Shown piece by piece: positions 25,277 through 35,649 of a stretch of DNA of 64,000 nucleotides. The stretch's first letter is position 1; each line of letters starts with the position of its first letter. The notes beneath the pieces are model-generated. The model was not told where the DNA came from. It made no database searches and saw nothing but the letters and a program-made list of their open reading frames with translations. The DNA is from Acanthosepion lycidas (Eukaryota; Mollusca; Cephalopoda; Sepiida; Sepiidae): assembly GCA_963932145.1 (NCBI GenBank), contig OZ010580.1, forward strand, positions 33,187,667-33,251,666, in the 5' to 3' direction. The position numbers and the translations under genes are program-made.

Positions 25277-26520
25277 CCAAATAGGTTTTTGACATTTTCA
25301 AGGTCAATTTATGAAGATCCAGACTCACTGCACCGATTCAAAATTGTTGTATTCTTTCTTTATTTGTATGATATTGAGTATCACCAACTCAACGCCAAGT
25401 TTAATAAGTTTAATTTTATTTCTTCAGGTAGCTATATATGAGTTGTGAATGAAAAGAAGTTTTGATATCAGGTATGAAACATATCTTGATTGAAGCATAC
25501 AGATTGAAATAGCAAGAACAATGATCCTGGCATCATCTTAATATACTTGTAGCTATTTACCTAGTGTGGCAAGAGATCACAATGGAGTGAGAATTCACTG
25601 ATGATTCAACTCCCAACCAAAACCAACATGATTAGCTTAAAAATAGTTACTCTCTGGGAAGCCACTTATAGAAGCAGACTAATTCATCAGATGGTTTTTA
25701 TTCAGAGAAACTGTAAAAGTCAGTTCATTTTGAGGATTTCTGAGGAAAAAACAAGAGAAAAATCAATTTTGGGTTAGTGAGCACATAGAATTATATAGAG
25801 AAAAGAAAATAGTGAAATATATGAGAACAGATAATATTAGCATTTATCATTGAAAACCTGATATTGTAAAATTTAAAGAGAGCACTTTCAACATAATGGA
25901 TGACACCATTGTGTAATTTTAAGCTATTACATGCTCCAGAAAATACTGGCCAGTTACAAATAAAATATAAGGAATAATAATAATAATAATAACAACACAA
26001 CAAACTCATTGAGTTTCTTCACTTTTCCAGTTTGCTATAGATAGATAGTCAGTTATCATTCTTTCTGTCAATTTGCAACATTTGTACCATTTCTTGCCTG
26101 GATCAATGAAAGTTACTTTCTGTTAACATCTTTTGTCCTTTAAGAAAGATGTCTTTCATTTGCTTTGTCTGAAATCTTCTTGAAATTTCTGAAACCAACT
26201 ACATAGTATACAATTGTAAGTGGTTCCATTATGCATATTTGGTTAATATTTGAGTGGCACCATAGCAAAGTTTATATCTGTGCAATAAAATGACCCATAA
26301 TTCTTTTTTCATCTTGAGCTCTCAAGCATGCAGATTTGAAATGAAAAAAAAAAGATAAACATATAAAGAAATGAAGTAATGTTTAATCTTGCAAAAGAGA
26401 TTTACAGTTCAGCAAAATGTGGCTAAAATATTGGTTGAAGGCAACCTAATAAATCCTATGACTTTGAAGTTTTTGCACAAGATTTTTTCTTATTAGTTTT
26501 GGGGATTTTTAATCTTATTA
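25277..26520. other. Intergenic AT-rich stretch without a gene
   Basis: Nothing is recognised apart from an (ATA)n run near 25975-25997. No coding or repeat call is made. Confidence 0.5.
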
Positions 26521-26522
26521 TA

Positions 26523-27352
26523 TGAGGAATGATCCGAAAGTAATGCCTTCTGATTATTTCCACAGAAACTACAAAAGACACAGGGAGCACCATAACAAAA
26601 TATATTGTTTTTTGGGGGTTTTTTTCACATAGTTACCACCACTGACTATGCATTTTTGCCAGTGATAGACAAGAGCCTGTGTGTTTTGCTTGTAAAATCC
26701 ACATCAATGCAGGTGGTACACATCAGCATCAATGATGGTGTCATCAGGAAAATGTTCAAATAGTCCATCATTTACTGGCCTAAACAAACGAAAGTCAGAA
26801 ACCACACCATTTTGACTATCCACTGGGTATCTTAGGACAGTTTATCCAAAGTTTGTAATATGATTAATGGTGTTTGAGGCTTGATGTTATCAAGGGTCAC
26901 ACAAAAGGTCATCAGTGGTCTTCCTGTTTTTGTGTAGATATCCATGGACCTTCCTTGCTTAAACTTTGCGATATACTAATGTTACTAACATCATTTTCAA
27001 CACATTGAATCTAATATTCAACTCTGTGCACTTGGTTGTAATCTGCCAATTTACATGGATGAGTTGATTGATTTTATAAGTTGTTAGCTGTGCAGAGTGC
27101 CCAGAAGATAGCTTCTAATGCCCATCACTGTCACCATTGTTGAAATGCATTACCCACTGCCTAGCTGTACTCACATCCACTGTTTGGTCTCCATATTCAA
27201 CAAGCATCAATAAGTGTCAATTTTGTTTGCTTGGAAGAATTCAATGACACACTCTGGCTTTGCATATACTTTCATGTCAGATTTTCACCAACATCCATCT
27301 TGGATATTGTGTCCCAACATCATAAAATAAGAGGCATTACTTTTCAGAGAGT
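26523..27352 (-). mobile_element. Internally deleted mariner-family transposon
   Basis: Terminal inverted repeats share GAAA(A)GTAATGCCT (left about 26535-26548, right about 27333-27346), flanked by TA. The minus strand encodes pieces of a mariner-type transposase. Near 27.25 kb there is an N-terminal piece (ECVIEFFQANKID) and a degraded VDVSTARQWV-like segment. Near 26.65-26.80 kb the C-terminal end is seen (LFRPVNDGL, HFPDD, QALVYHWQKCIVSGGNYV). The middle with the catalytic D residues is missing or scrambled and several stops interrupt the frame, so it is a dead copy. Confidence 0.8.
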
Positions 27353-27404
27353 ATAAAAGCACACATTACATTTTTGTCTGCTTGATTGTTGATTGATGTT
27401 ATCA

Positions 27405-27550
27405 TGTTACAATTAAAAGGTCATCAGTGATTTTTCTGTTCTTGTGTGATTATCTGTGAGACCTTCTTTGCTCAAACTTTATGATATCATAATGTTATTA
27501 AAATCATCTTCAACACATTGAAGTTAATATTCATCTCATTAACATTACAT
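27405..27550 (-). repeat. Second fragment of the mariner-related sequence
   Basis: Bases 27420-27540 repeat 26915-27025 in the same orientation with about 20% differences (CATCAGTG..TTTTTGTGT..., CTTTGCTCAAACTTT, TCAACACATTGAA). It is a partial direct duplication next to the main copy. Confidence 0.6.
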
Positions 27551-27689
27551 TTTTGCCTGCTTGATTGTTGGTTGATTTTCCACCAGTGCTCATCGTAAAC
27601 AGCTGTATAAAATTAAAAAAAAACCCTGTTGTGATTCAGGCATTCAAATTGGAGATCTTCTTTGTAGCTCTAAACAATGTTTGTCTCCT

Positions 27690-27815
27690 TACTGTTCTGG
27701 TCAACAGAGAAGAGACTGGGAGGATGGTAAGAGGATAAACTTAAAGCTACAAAGAACAAGAAGCTGTGAAGAGCCATGATTATTAGCATCCTAAAGGGAC
27801 ACAGATAAGTGCATT
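27690..27815 (+). mobile_element. RTE LINE 3' tail fragment
   Basis: Carries TAAAGCTACAAAGAACAAGA and AAGAGCCATGATTATTAGCATCC followed by AAGGGACACA, matching the ends of the RTE copies at 21.5 and 60.0 kb. Confidence 0.6.
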
Positions 27816-27946
27816 TTATGAAGCGTAAAATATTTTTACTGATGATTTTTGTTATTATTCTCTGTCACTTTTGTAACAGTTTAAAAATTAAACAAGTTGG
27901 AAAAAAACTTGGAAAATGTTTTTAAGAATATTCTTTTTGTTGTTAC

Positions 27947-28142
27947 TGTTGTGGTAAGAGCCAGTTACCCTCCTTACTATCATGAATGGACTTATCCATT
28001 CATGATAAATAATCCTGGGTAACTGTCTAGGAGAAGAAGATAATACTATTGCAGTGACTTGTTTAGCTGAGTATTGAATACTACTATCATGACTGACTCT
28101 GTCGATTAAGTGTTGTGTCTTGCCAGACCCCACATAACAACA
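27947..28142. mobile_element. Solo LTR (196 bp), TG...CA ends, 5-bp duplication GTTAC
   Basis: Begins TGTTGTGGTAAGAG and ends CCACATAACAACA, so the ends form a short inverted repeat with canonical TG and CA. It is flanked on both sides by GTTAC (27942-27946 and 28143-28147). The same start, TGTTGTGGTAA, opens the solo LTR at 34275. An internal palindrome with 12-bp arms (ATCATGAATGGA/TCCATTCATGAT) lies near 27979-28006. No internal retroelement sequence remains, as expected after LTR-LTR recombination. Confidence 0.8.
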
Positions 28143-28784
28143 GTTACCTTAACTGAAACTATAAAATGAAGTATTATTATTTTAATACTTGTATGTAGTT
28201 ATTATTTACTTAACTTAGTTTGGTACTAGGACACAAATATGGAACACCTGTTGAAAAGCATACATATGGTCCATCAAACTCACTACAAAATGATGATCAA
28301 ACTCACTACTCAGTAGTAATGGTCAATCACTTTAGCTTGCTAATCATTATCATTGAAGTACCCAATTGTTATAAATCCTGTAATTTTTTGTAGAGGTTAT
28401 CGTGCAAGGATTCAAATATCTGTTAAAACCATTGAACCACTGTAATATTTTTTTAAATTATTTACCATATCGCAGGTATGTTAATGATATATTGGAATAC
28501 TAAGTTAGAATTTATTCTCCAACAGCCATTCCAATAACATCAAATTTTTAATTATGCTGTGATTTCTTGTGCTATTCCTCTTGCTAACAACCTTACATTT
28601 TGTCTTAGGAAAATAAAAATATCTAGGAAGTGTTTAAACAGAGGATAGAATATGTGACACCAAAAAACAAAGGCTCAATAGAATTGCAAAAGATCCCTCC
28701 CAAAAGCTAAGCTATGTATTAAGAAACAGGAAAATTTAATTACCCCCACCCCCCCAAAAAAAACAGTTAACTGGACAGTTATGC

Positions 28785-29105
28785 AATATTGGTCCTCTTA
28801 TATGTCTGTGAATGCTGGGCAATCTCATCACAGATAAAGAAGAAACTTGAGTCAACAGAAATGTGGTTCTACCTACTGAGAATACCCTGAACTCAACATG
28901 TGAGTAATGAGGAAATTTTAAGAAAAACGAAAACAAAAAGGATGCTCATACTTAGAATGAGAGACAGCTGAAATGTTTGGGACACATAATGGGCTTAGAG
29001 AATTTGACAATCTGTAGAGTAAATAGCCATAGTCAAGTGTAATTGGCAAAAAATGCTCAACAAATTAAATTGACAAATTTCTCAATAAACAATAAGAAAA
29101 AGAAG
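28785..29105 (+). mobile_element. RTE-type LINE reverse-transcriptase C-terminal fragment
   Basis: The + strand gives LLYVCECWAISSQ, KKKLESTEMWFYLLRIP and HVSNEEIL-RKTKTKRMLIL, the familiar C-terminal region of RTE-clade reverse transcriptases, with stops and frameshifts. It runs into the TA-rich array at 29129. Confidence 0.8.
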
Positions 29106-29126
29106 AGGGCAAAATAATACTAGCAC

Positions 29127-29674
<548 letters not shown>

Positions 29675-29680
29675 CGGCGG

Positions 29681-30922
29681 TTGGACAAAATAATTGGAAC
29701 AGTTGCAAAATCCACTCCTATATTTCAAAGACCTTTTATATTAAGAACTTTAACTAAAACTTTGTAATTACAGGTTATATCTATTGTAAATACGTTTATT
29801 TATCTAATTTACTGTCTTTTTTTTATTTATTTTTAGAATTTAGTAAAATTTAAGCTAAATGCGTGACCTCCGAGTTCGAAAAAGAGCAAATTATTGGAGC
29901 TCATATGGCAGGAGCCTCGATCACTAAGGTTGCTGAACTGTTTGGTTTTTCAAGAGCTACCATATCAAGAACACTGATGCAATTCGAGAAACAGGGCAGA
30001 CCTCTAGCAACCGTAGCAATTCGGGCCGGACTTGCAAACTTACTGACAGTGACTGACATGCATTGAAACGCAGTGTGGCATAAAATCATCGGATAAATGT
30101 GGCCAAAGTGACTGCTGAGTTGAATAACCATCTGAATAGTTCAGTTTCTACTAAAACTGTTCACCGTGAACTCCATAAGGGACGAGCCACTGTGAGGAAA
30201 CCTCATCTCTCTACTCACAACATTCAAAAGAGGTTGAAGTGGTGCAGAGATCTCAATGCCTAAGTCTGCAGACCAATGGAAACAAGTCATATTCTCAAAC
30301 AAGTCCAGTTTTTCTCTTTTCTCAACTTCAGGGTAAGTTTATGTGTGGAGGCAGCCTAAAGAAGCTTACAACTCTGACTGCCTTCTTCCAACAGTGAAGC
30401 ATGGAGGTGGATCAGTGATAGTTTGGGCCGCCATGTCATGGAAATGTCTCAATGCAGTAGTTGCCCTGCATGGTAGAATCAACAGCAAAGATTACTGGAA
30501 CATTTTGGGAGATCATGGCCATCCAATGGCCAAGACTTTATTCCCTGATGTTGACTGCATCTTCCAAGATGATAATGCTCTAAGAAATACTGCTTGAGTG
30601 GTTAAGAATTGGTATGAAGAGCATGAAAGTGAGCTAGAACACATGGTGTGGCCTCCCCAATCTCAAGATATCAATATTATTGAACATTTGTGGTGCATTT
30701 TAGAGCAACAAGTTAGGAGCTGCTATCCTCCACCATCGTGTTGTAAAGAGCTGGAGAAGGTTTTAATGGAAGAATGACTGAAAATTCCTCTGGATGAACT
30801 CAGGAAGCTGTATGATTCCATTCCTAGACATATTAAAGCTGTCTGTGAGGCTAAAGAAGGACCAACTCCATATTAAATAAATTTTCTTTGAATTTAACAA
30901 GTGTTCCAATTATTTTGTCCAA
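29681..30922 (+). mobile_element. Tc1-like DNA transposon, inactive
   Basis: Inverted ends TTGGACAAAATAATTGGAAC (left 29681-29700, right 30922-30903 on the other strand) enclose about 1.24 kb with a broken transposase gene. The left side adjoins TATACGGCGG and a TA-rich array, as fits TA target choice. The right end lacks the matching CCGCCG, so the outer few bases may be lost. Confidence 0.88.
29863..30876 (+). pseudogene. Tc1-like transposase pseudogene
   Basis: This would cut and paste the element by DDE chemistry. The N-terminal helix-turn-helix is readable (EKEQIIGAHMAG... FSRATISRTL). Frames then shift near 30060. The downstream half (from 30255) shows VIFSNKSSFSL, where Tc1 proteins have SDES, so the first catalytic Asp appears to be Asn. 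The second motif, FQDDNA (near 30560), and the third, WPPQSQDINIIEHLW (near 30650), keep the D and E. In-frame stops lie near 30597 and 30776. The frame ends at the TAA 30874-30876. The only nearby ATG (29859) is out of frame with the HTH, so the start is also damaged. Confidence 0.85.
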
Positions 30923-30943
30923 AAAGAAAGAAAAAGAAAAAAA

Positions 30944-30979
30944 TGTGCACTTTAAAAATTTATAATTTTAAAGTGCACA
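30944..30979. repeat. 36-bp near-perfect palindrome beside the Tc1 end
   Basis: TGTGCACTTTAAAA... mirrors ...TTTTAAAGTGCACA around an AT centre. It is followed by CAAACTTTATGGACACCCTA, which looks like the end of another mariner/Tc1-type element. Confidence 0.7.
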
Positions 30980-31207
30980 CAAACTTTATGGACACCCTAT
31001 ATATATGTATATTTGTGTGTATGTGTGTGTGTGTGTGTGTATACAAAACAAAAGTAAGCAAACGAACAGTAATGAGGGAAAAACTTCTCAAAGTAAGAAT
31101 GATGTTCACATGCAAAAGGGATACAGTCAAGGATCTTTTGCCCTATTTAAGGAAAGCACATCGCCTTTACTTAAATAGAATAAAAAGAACTGCTTACTGT
31201 GAAATCC

Positions 31208-31310
31208 TTTGTGGCTGAGTGCTAAAGCATGCCAGATCAAATGATAGTTTCTCCAAGAGAACACAGTTTCAGTCCCTGCTATTTTCTCTACAAAGATTTC
31301 TCAAATGTGC
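31208..31310 (+). mobile_element. tRNA-derived SINE head, family B
   Basis: GTGGCTGAGTGCTAAAGCATGCC as the A-box region and ACACAGTTTCAGTCCCTGCT as the B-box region, related to 23817. A possible inverted partner with similar B-box bases lies at 31480-31560. Confidence 0.55.
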
Positions 31311-31479
31311 TGTCCAATAGACATAATATACATCGTTTAATAGATAAGAACGAGGCAACTATTTCAAATAAGAAGTATCCACTGTAATAACATTTTAAGT
31401 AATAAACAAATCAGATTAAAAATAAATCCATGAATTCTTTAGAAATGAGATATGTATAAAAATATATTCTTTCCAACCT

Positions 31480-31560
31480 TAGAAGTATGGGGTACCCAGT
31501 GAGGATTAAACTTGCTGCCAATGGTCTGCAAGATCAGAGTGCTAAACATTGCACAAAGAA
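31480..31560 (-). mobile_element. Possible tRNA-SINE head fragment
   Basis: On the minus strand TTTAGCACTCTGATCTTGCAG is followed by GCAAGTTTAATCCTCACT, which is like a decayed A box and B box. Weak evidence. Confidence 0.35.
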
Positions 31561-32249
31561 AAGATGTCCAATGCTTATATGCAGTTTTCTAAATCTCATA
31601 ACTTGTTTTATATCAAATTCAGAAAAAGAGAGAGAGAGTTTACTTTAAAAATACTTCTAGAATTTATAGCTGCTTTCACCAATGAGGGTAAAAAAAATAT
31701 CAAATCAGATCAAAGTGCATAAAGTATACTTATGTTATGAATATATATGAGAAATTTAACAAAATATTTTCCCAGTGTATAAAATATCTATTAGCACTAG
31801 TGCATTTGTTTTTAGTAGACATTAATAATATTATTGAAAACACAATGTAAATCTGCTAAACATGAATTTTAATCTTTTGTTTATACTTTTCATATGATCT
31901 TTATGTTGTTTTAATGTAGGAATGTATTATAAAAGATATAGAAAGTGTGGGTAAAATAAATCTATGTTCATTAAACTGAAGTAATTTTTTTTTCATTTTT
32001 GAATCCACGTCAACAGTTATGTCTGACTAGAATGTTGGTGCATGTAATAATTTATGTTCTGTATAGCATTTAAATAAATATCCCTAAAAACATCAGTAAG
32101 GCTTTTTTTATTTTTTAGAAATCTTTTTTTTTAATTATCTGGTTATATTTTACATTAAAATATAAAGTAAAATATTCAGATAATGTTTTAAAATAAGTAA
32201 AAATGTTCTTTGGATTTGTTCCAACAAGCTGATTTTATGCTTCAAGTGT

Positions 32250-32485
32250 TAGTGTATTAATCTTCACCTGGGACTTTGGTAGTGTAGCCTTGTGCCAAAC
32301 TTGAATATGTGTAAAAGTAAAAAGAATTTATGCTTAACCTGCTATTCAAATGGTTGCAGTACTTTCTTAGTGTGTTTAATCTTCACTTGGGACTTTGGTA
32401 GTGCAACCTTGTGCCAAACTTGAATATATCTAAAAAGAAAACAATTATTTTATGTCCAATATTATGCAAATGGCTGCAGTCCTTT
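32250..32485. repeat. 118-bp tandem duplication (2 copies)
   Basis: Copy 1 starts TAGTGTATTAATCTTCACC at 32250 and copy 2 starts TAGTGTGTTTAATCTTCAC at 32368. Both contain GGGACTTTGGTAGTG and CTTGTGCCAAACTTGAATAT. Copies differ by scattered substitutions. No coding is seen in them. Confidence 0.85.
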
Positions 32486-33759
32486 TAGTACCCGTTAAGC
32501 AACTATATACATAAATGTTTTAAAGATGAAAGTTTAACCAATAGAAACAATTTCTATTTTTGGCATTTCAGAACTTGAGAAAACTATAAACCTGCCAATA
32601 GTCTGTGCTTTTATTTGACTAATTATCTCTATCCGTAATGTTGGAATTAATATTTTTTATACCTATCTCATACCAATATGGTTAAGATAGACTAAATGAA
32701 GGATATTAATAACAAATTGTAATAACATTATTATACATACACTATGTTAATGCTTTGTTGATGACTGAATACAGACAAGGACATGTATGTATGTTTTAAA
32801 GAAAATGCTTTGTAGACATATTTGTGATACTATAGACACTCATGTAGAAAGAGATGTGGTTTTATCTTGATCTCAAGTATTTATGTTTAATAACCAGCAG
32901 GTGATCATTTTTTAAGTCTAGTTTTCTAAGCAGCCTCCACTTTGATCAAAAGGAGATGGGAAGTAAAGGAGTGGATAAGGGATTTTTGGAGATCAAGTGA
33001 CAACAAAACCAGAAATAGGGTATATCCTGGTGTTGATCTATATTAACAGTCATACTTGAGAATAGGGAGAGTTCTGATTTGCTCTTGGTGGGTGTTGCTT
33101 GGCGGTGTGCCATCTATTCATATTGCTATCAACCACATCAGAATAAACTGATGGGTAATGAGTTTGTAGGGGGAAAATCTGAGCTGTTAAACCAACATAG
33201 CAGAAGTACCAAGTTTTATCTACTTGCCCAGCCAGATGAGAGGGTGAAACCCTGAATACATCATCTACATATAATATAGGAAATAGGGTTTGCACTCTTA
33301 TTTCTTAGTGGCATCTGTCTTTCATCTTATTAATTTGGGAGCAGCATTAGGCACTTTCCCAGCTTTCAGTGCAAACCAACGAAATTCAGAATCAAAATGC
33401 CATATGGGATAATCATTGAGCAAGGGTCACCTTGTATGTTTACATATTTACAGAACTTGTATGTGACAATAGTTTATTCAGGTAGTTAAATAGATCCACA
33501 TTAAAAGACACAGTAAAGCAAAACATTAAGGTCTTAGTTGTGAGTTGGCATGTTTGTGCTTGGCCTCAATGACTTTGTTTTGGCTATATCAGATGAGAAA
33601 AGGCATAGGTCTGGAAATACAGGCTCTGTCACTCTAATGGATGGGTTTCAACTGCTAAGATTACTGTCACATGATGACTTTTCTTACCACTTAATATGCA
33701 TATGAATTACAGCTGAATCAAGGGCAGATAATCAAGTTTTTTAATGCTACAATGTCATT

Positions 33760-34145
33760 ATCCTTTCTTTTCTTTTCTTTTTTTTTTAATAATTTCATCC
33801 CAAGCAAGGCAGAAATGTCACTAGTATGCAGAGAGTTAAGGGGAATGAAAGTGAAAGAGAAGATTGTGAATAGGGACGATTGAGGAAAGGACAAAAGATG
33901 AACAAAGTTCAAGAAGACAAAAAATGGCAATTGATACTGCATTTAAATTTTTGAAGATTGTAGTTATCAGGGAAGTAAGGAAACAGAAAGGAATTCCACA
34001 GGTAGGAAATGCAGGGAAAGAAACTGTTGGAGTAAAAGTAGCAGTTGCATTTAGCTATTTCAATGGTAAAATGGTGGGACCTAGTTATCAATCTAGTAGC
34101 ATGTATTTGGAGCACCAAGAAAAAGACTTGTCAGAGCAGTTGCCA
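33760..34145. repeat. Unclassified interspersed repeat (copy 1)
   Basis: Shares its order of segments with 59455-59745: AATCATTTCAACCC-type start, GATACTGCATTTAAATTTTTGAAGAT, a purine-rich stretch with GAATTCCACA, AAGAAACTGTT, CATTTAGC-ATTTCAA. The class is unknown. The open frame 33924-34148 shows no known domain. Confidence 0.6.
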
Positions 34146-34274
34146 TGAAATTATTTGTAGAAAAGATAGATACTCACAGATAAAGCAAGCAAGATTTGGA
34201 AGGTAAAAGAAAAACTGAGCAGCTCTTTAATATTTTTATATATGCATATATATATAAAATGTGTGTGTATATAT

Positions 34275-34499
34275 TGTTGTGGTAAACCCTCTTACAGTAT
34301 AATGAACTCTTCCTTCTCTCATAAATACAAACTGCGAGAGTCGGACAGGAGCGCAGAGTGTGAAGTGAAGTGGAGTAGTAGACGCAGTGCTAATCTACTT
34401 ATTACTAACACTATTGTTTTGTATATATCTTCACTATGCTTTTTCAACTGACCTTCATTTTCTGTGTCTTTCTTTCTGGCCCCTAAACAGGCCACAACA
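34275..34499. mobile_element. Solo LTR (225 bp), TG...CA ends, 5-bp duplication TATAT
   Basis: Begins TGTTGTGGTAAACC and ends GGCCACAACA, an 8-bp inverted end repeat with TG and CA termini. TATAT flanks it on both sides (34270-34274 and 34500-34504). The centre is GC-richer than its surroundings (GCGAGAGTCGGACAGG). The TGTTGTGGTAA start is shared with the solo LTR at 27947, so both may belong to one family. The flank is AT microsatellite, so the duplication alone is weak evidence; the ends are the stronger signal. Confidence 0.7.
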
Positions 34500-34639
34500 T
34501 ATATCTACGGAGATTTACACACACACACACGTATATATATATTCAGTTCAGAAAATATCTAACGCTTTTGAAATCTCAGAAATCACTTGTATGAATTTGA
34601 TGTAAAAGAAAAAACTAAACAAAAGCTTCGAGTCCTGTT

Positions 34640-34722
34640 GCAATTTACTTTTGGCTTCTTTTAAAAGACATGTCCAATCAGGATGTAAGTGGTCATGGCT
34701 CTCCACAGATTCCATTTCGTTT
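34640..34722 (-). mobile_element. SINE/LINE 3' tail fragment
   Basis: The minus strand reads GGAATCTGTGGAGAGCCATG followed by ACCACTTACATCCTGA, the same 3' tail as the SINE copies at 55.4 and 62.3 kb and the RTE LINE at 60.0 kb. Confidence 0.6.
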
Positions 34723-34780
34723 ATATCTGCAAATTGCTTTTGAAAAAGATAGTGGAATGAATTCCTGTTATCTTCTACAC

Positions 34781-35413
34781 CAGTGTTTCTCAACCTTTTT
34801 AAGCAACAGCACACCTAGGAGCAATTGAAAATATCACAGTACACTTAGCAAATTTTTTAAAGGTTATACATTTCAATGTTATAAAATAAAACCAGAGACT
34901 TTTAAAAAAGTACACACACAAATATGAACTTACTTTATTTCGATGTTTCTATTCAGCTATTTATGCAACTTATTTAGTGTGAAACCTGTGCCTGTTGTCT
35001 TTTTGCAATTTCTTCAATGTTTGGTCGAATGTTCAGTAAGCAGACCCTCATTTCTTCTTCAGTTGACTGTTGTCTTCCTCACTTCTTATTTTTGACGTTA
35101 TTTAGGGTTGAGGAGCCTAATTCACATAAATAAGAAGTAGAAAATTGCAATAAAACTGATAAAGCCTTTTTAGCCAATGTGGGATATTCCTTGTCTATTG
35201 AAATTCAAAATATATCAATGGGTACCACCAAATGTTTTATTTTGAGCTTTCAATCACTAGAAATGGTGGCCAATTCTTCTTCTTCATATAACTGGTCCGA
35301 TATTAACAGGAACATTTATGAAGGGATTTTGCATCCAATCATAATTTTGTGGTACAGTTAAGAGGATTGCACAGCACACTAGTATGCCATGGCATGGCAG
35401 TTGAGAATCACTG
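34781..35413 (-). mobile_element. hAT transposon derivative with 8-bp duplication TTCTACAC
   Basis: Starts CAGTGTTTCTCAACC and ends GTTGAGAATCACTG, classic hAT terminal repeats, flanked by exact TTCTACAC (34773-34780 and 35414-35421). At 633 bp it is far shorter than an autonomous hAT element. It keeps the C-terminal part of the transposase on the minus strand (about 35220-34985). Confidence 0.93.
34985..35220 (-). pseudogene. hAT transposase C-terminal (dimerisation domain) remnant
   Basis: The minus strand reads FPTLAKKALSVLLQFSTSYL, CELGSSTLNN, then a stop, then EEEMRVCLLNIRPNIEEIAK. This is the C-terminal dimerisation region typical of hAT transposases of the ZBED/FAM200 type. The rest of the protein is absent, so it cannot act. 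Confidence 0.85.
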
Positions 35414-35439
35414 TTCTACACAGTAGTGAATTCAAGATT

Positions 35440-35645
35440 ATCCTTTGCCTAAACTGGATGCTCTATCAAGGCTAAAAAATCCAGTTCGCCTTACTATTTT
35501 ACCTATAGCTGGGAGTAGACGAGACCTATCAAACATTTTTGAATGGAATTAGCACAAAGTGAATGCAACATCCTCAACTGGAATTTGAACTCAGTCTGTC
35601 AATTCTATTTTTTGTCCTTATAGCCATTATACCACCTGCACAGGC
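35440..35645 (-). mobile_element. tRNA-derived SINE, family A
   Basis: The minus strand opens with TGCAGGTGGTATAATGGCTAT, then GAGTTCAAATTCCAG as the B box, and continues into a CCCAGCTATAGG...TAGCCTTGATAG body. It lies 19 bases from the hAT target duplication. Confidence 0.75.
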
Positions 35646-35649
35646 TCAT

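Noticed and set aside
24958-25284. 108-codon + strand frame
   Set aside because: It is antisense to a tRNA-derived SINE with a target duplication.
33050-33295. 81-codon frame containing YVDD, like a reverse-transcriptase palm motif
   Set aside because: No other reverse-transcriptase motif lies around it, so the four residues are likely chance.
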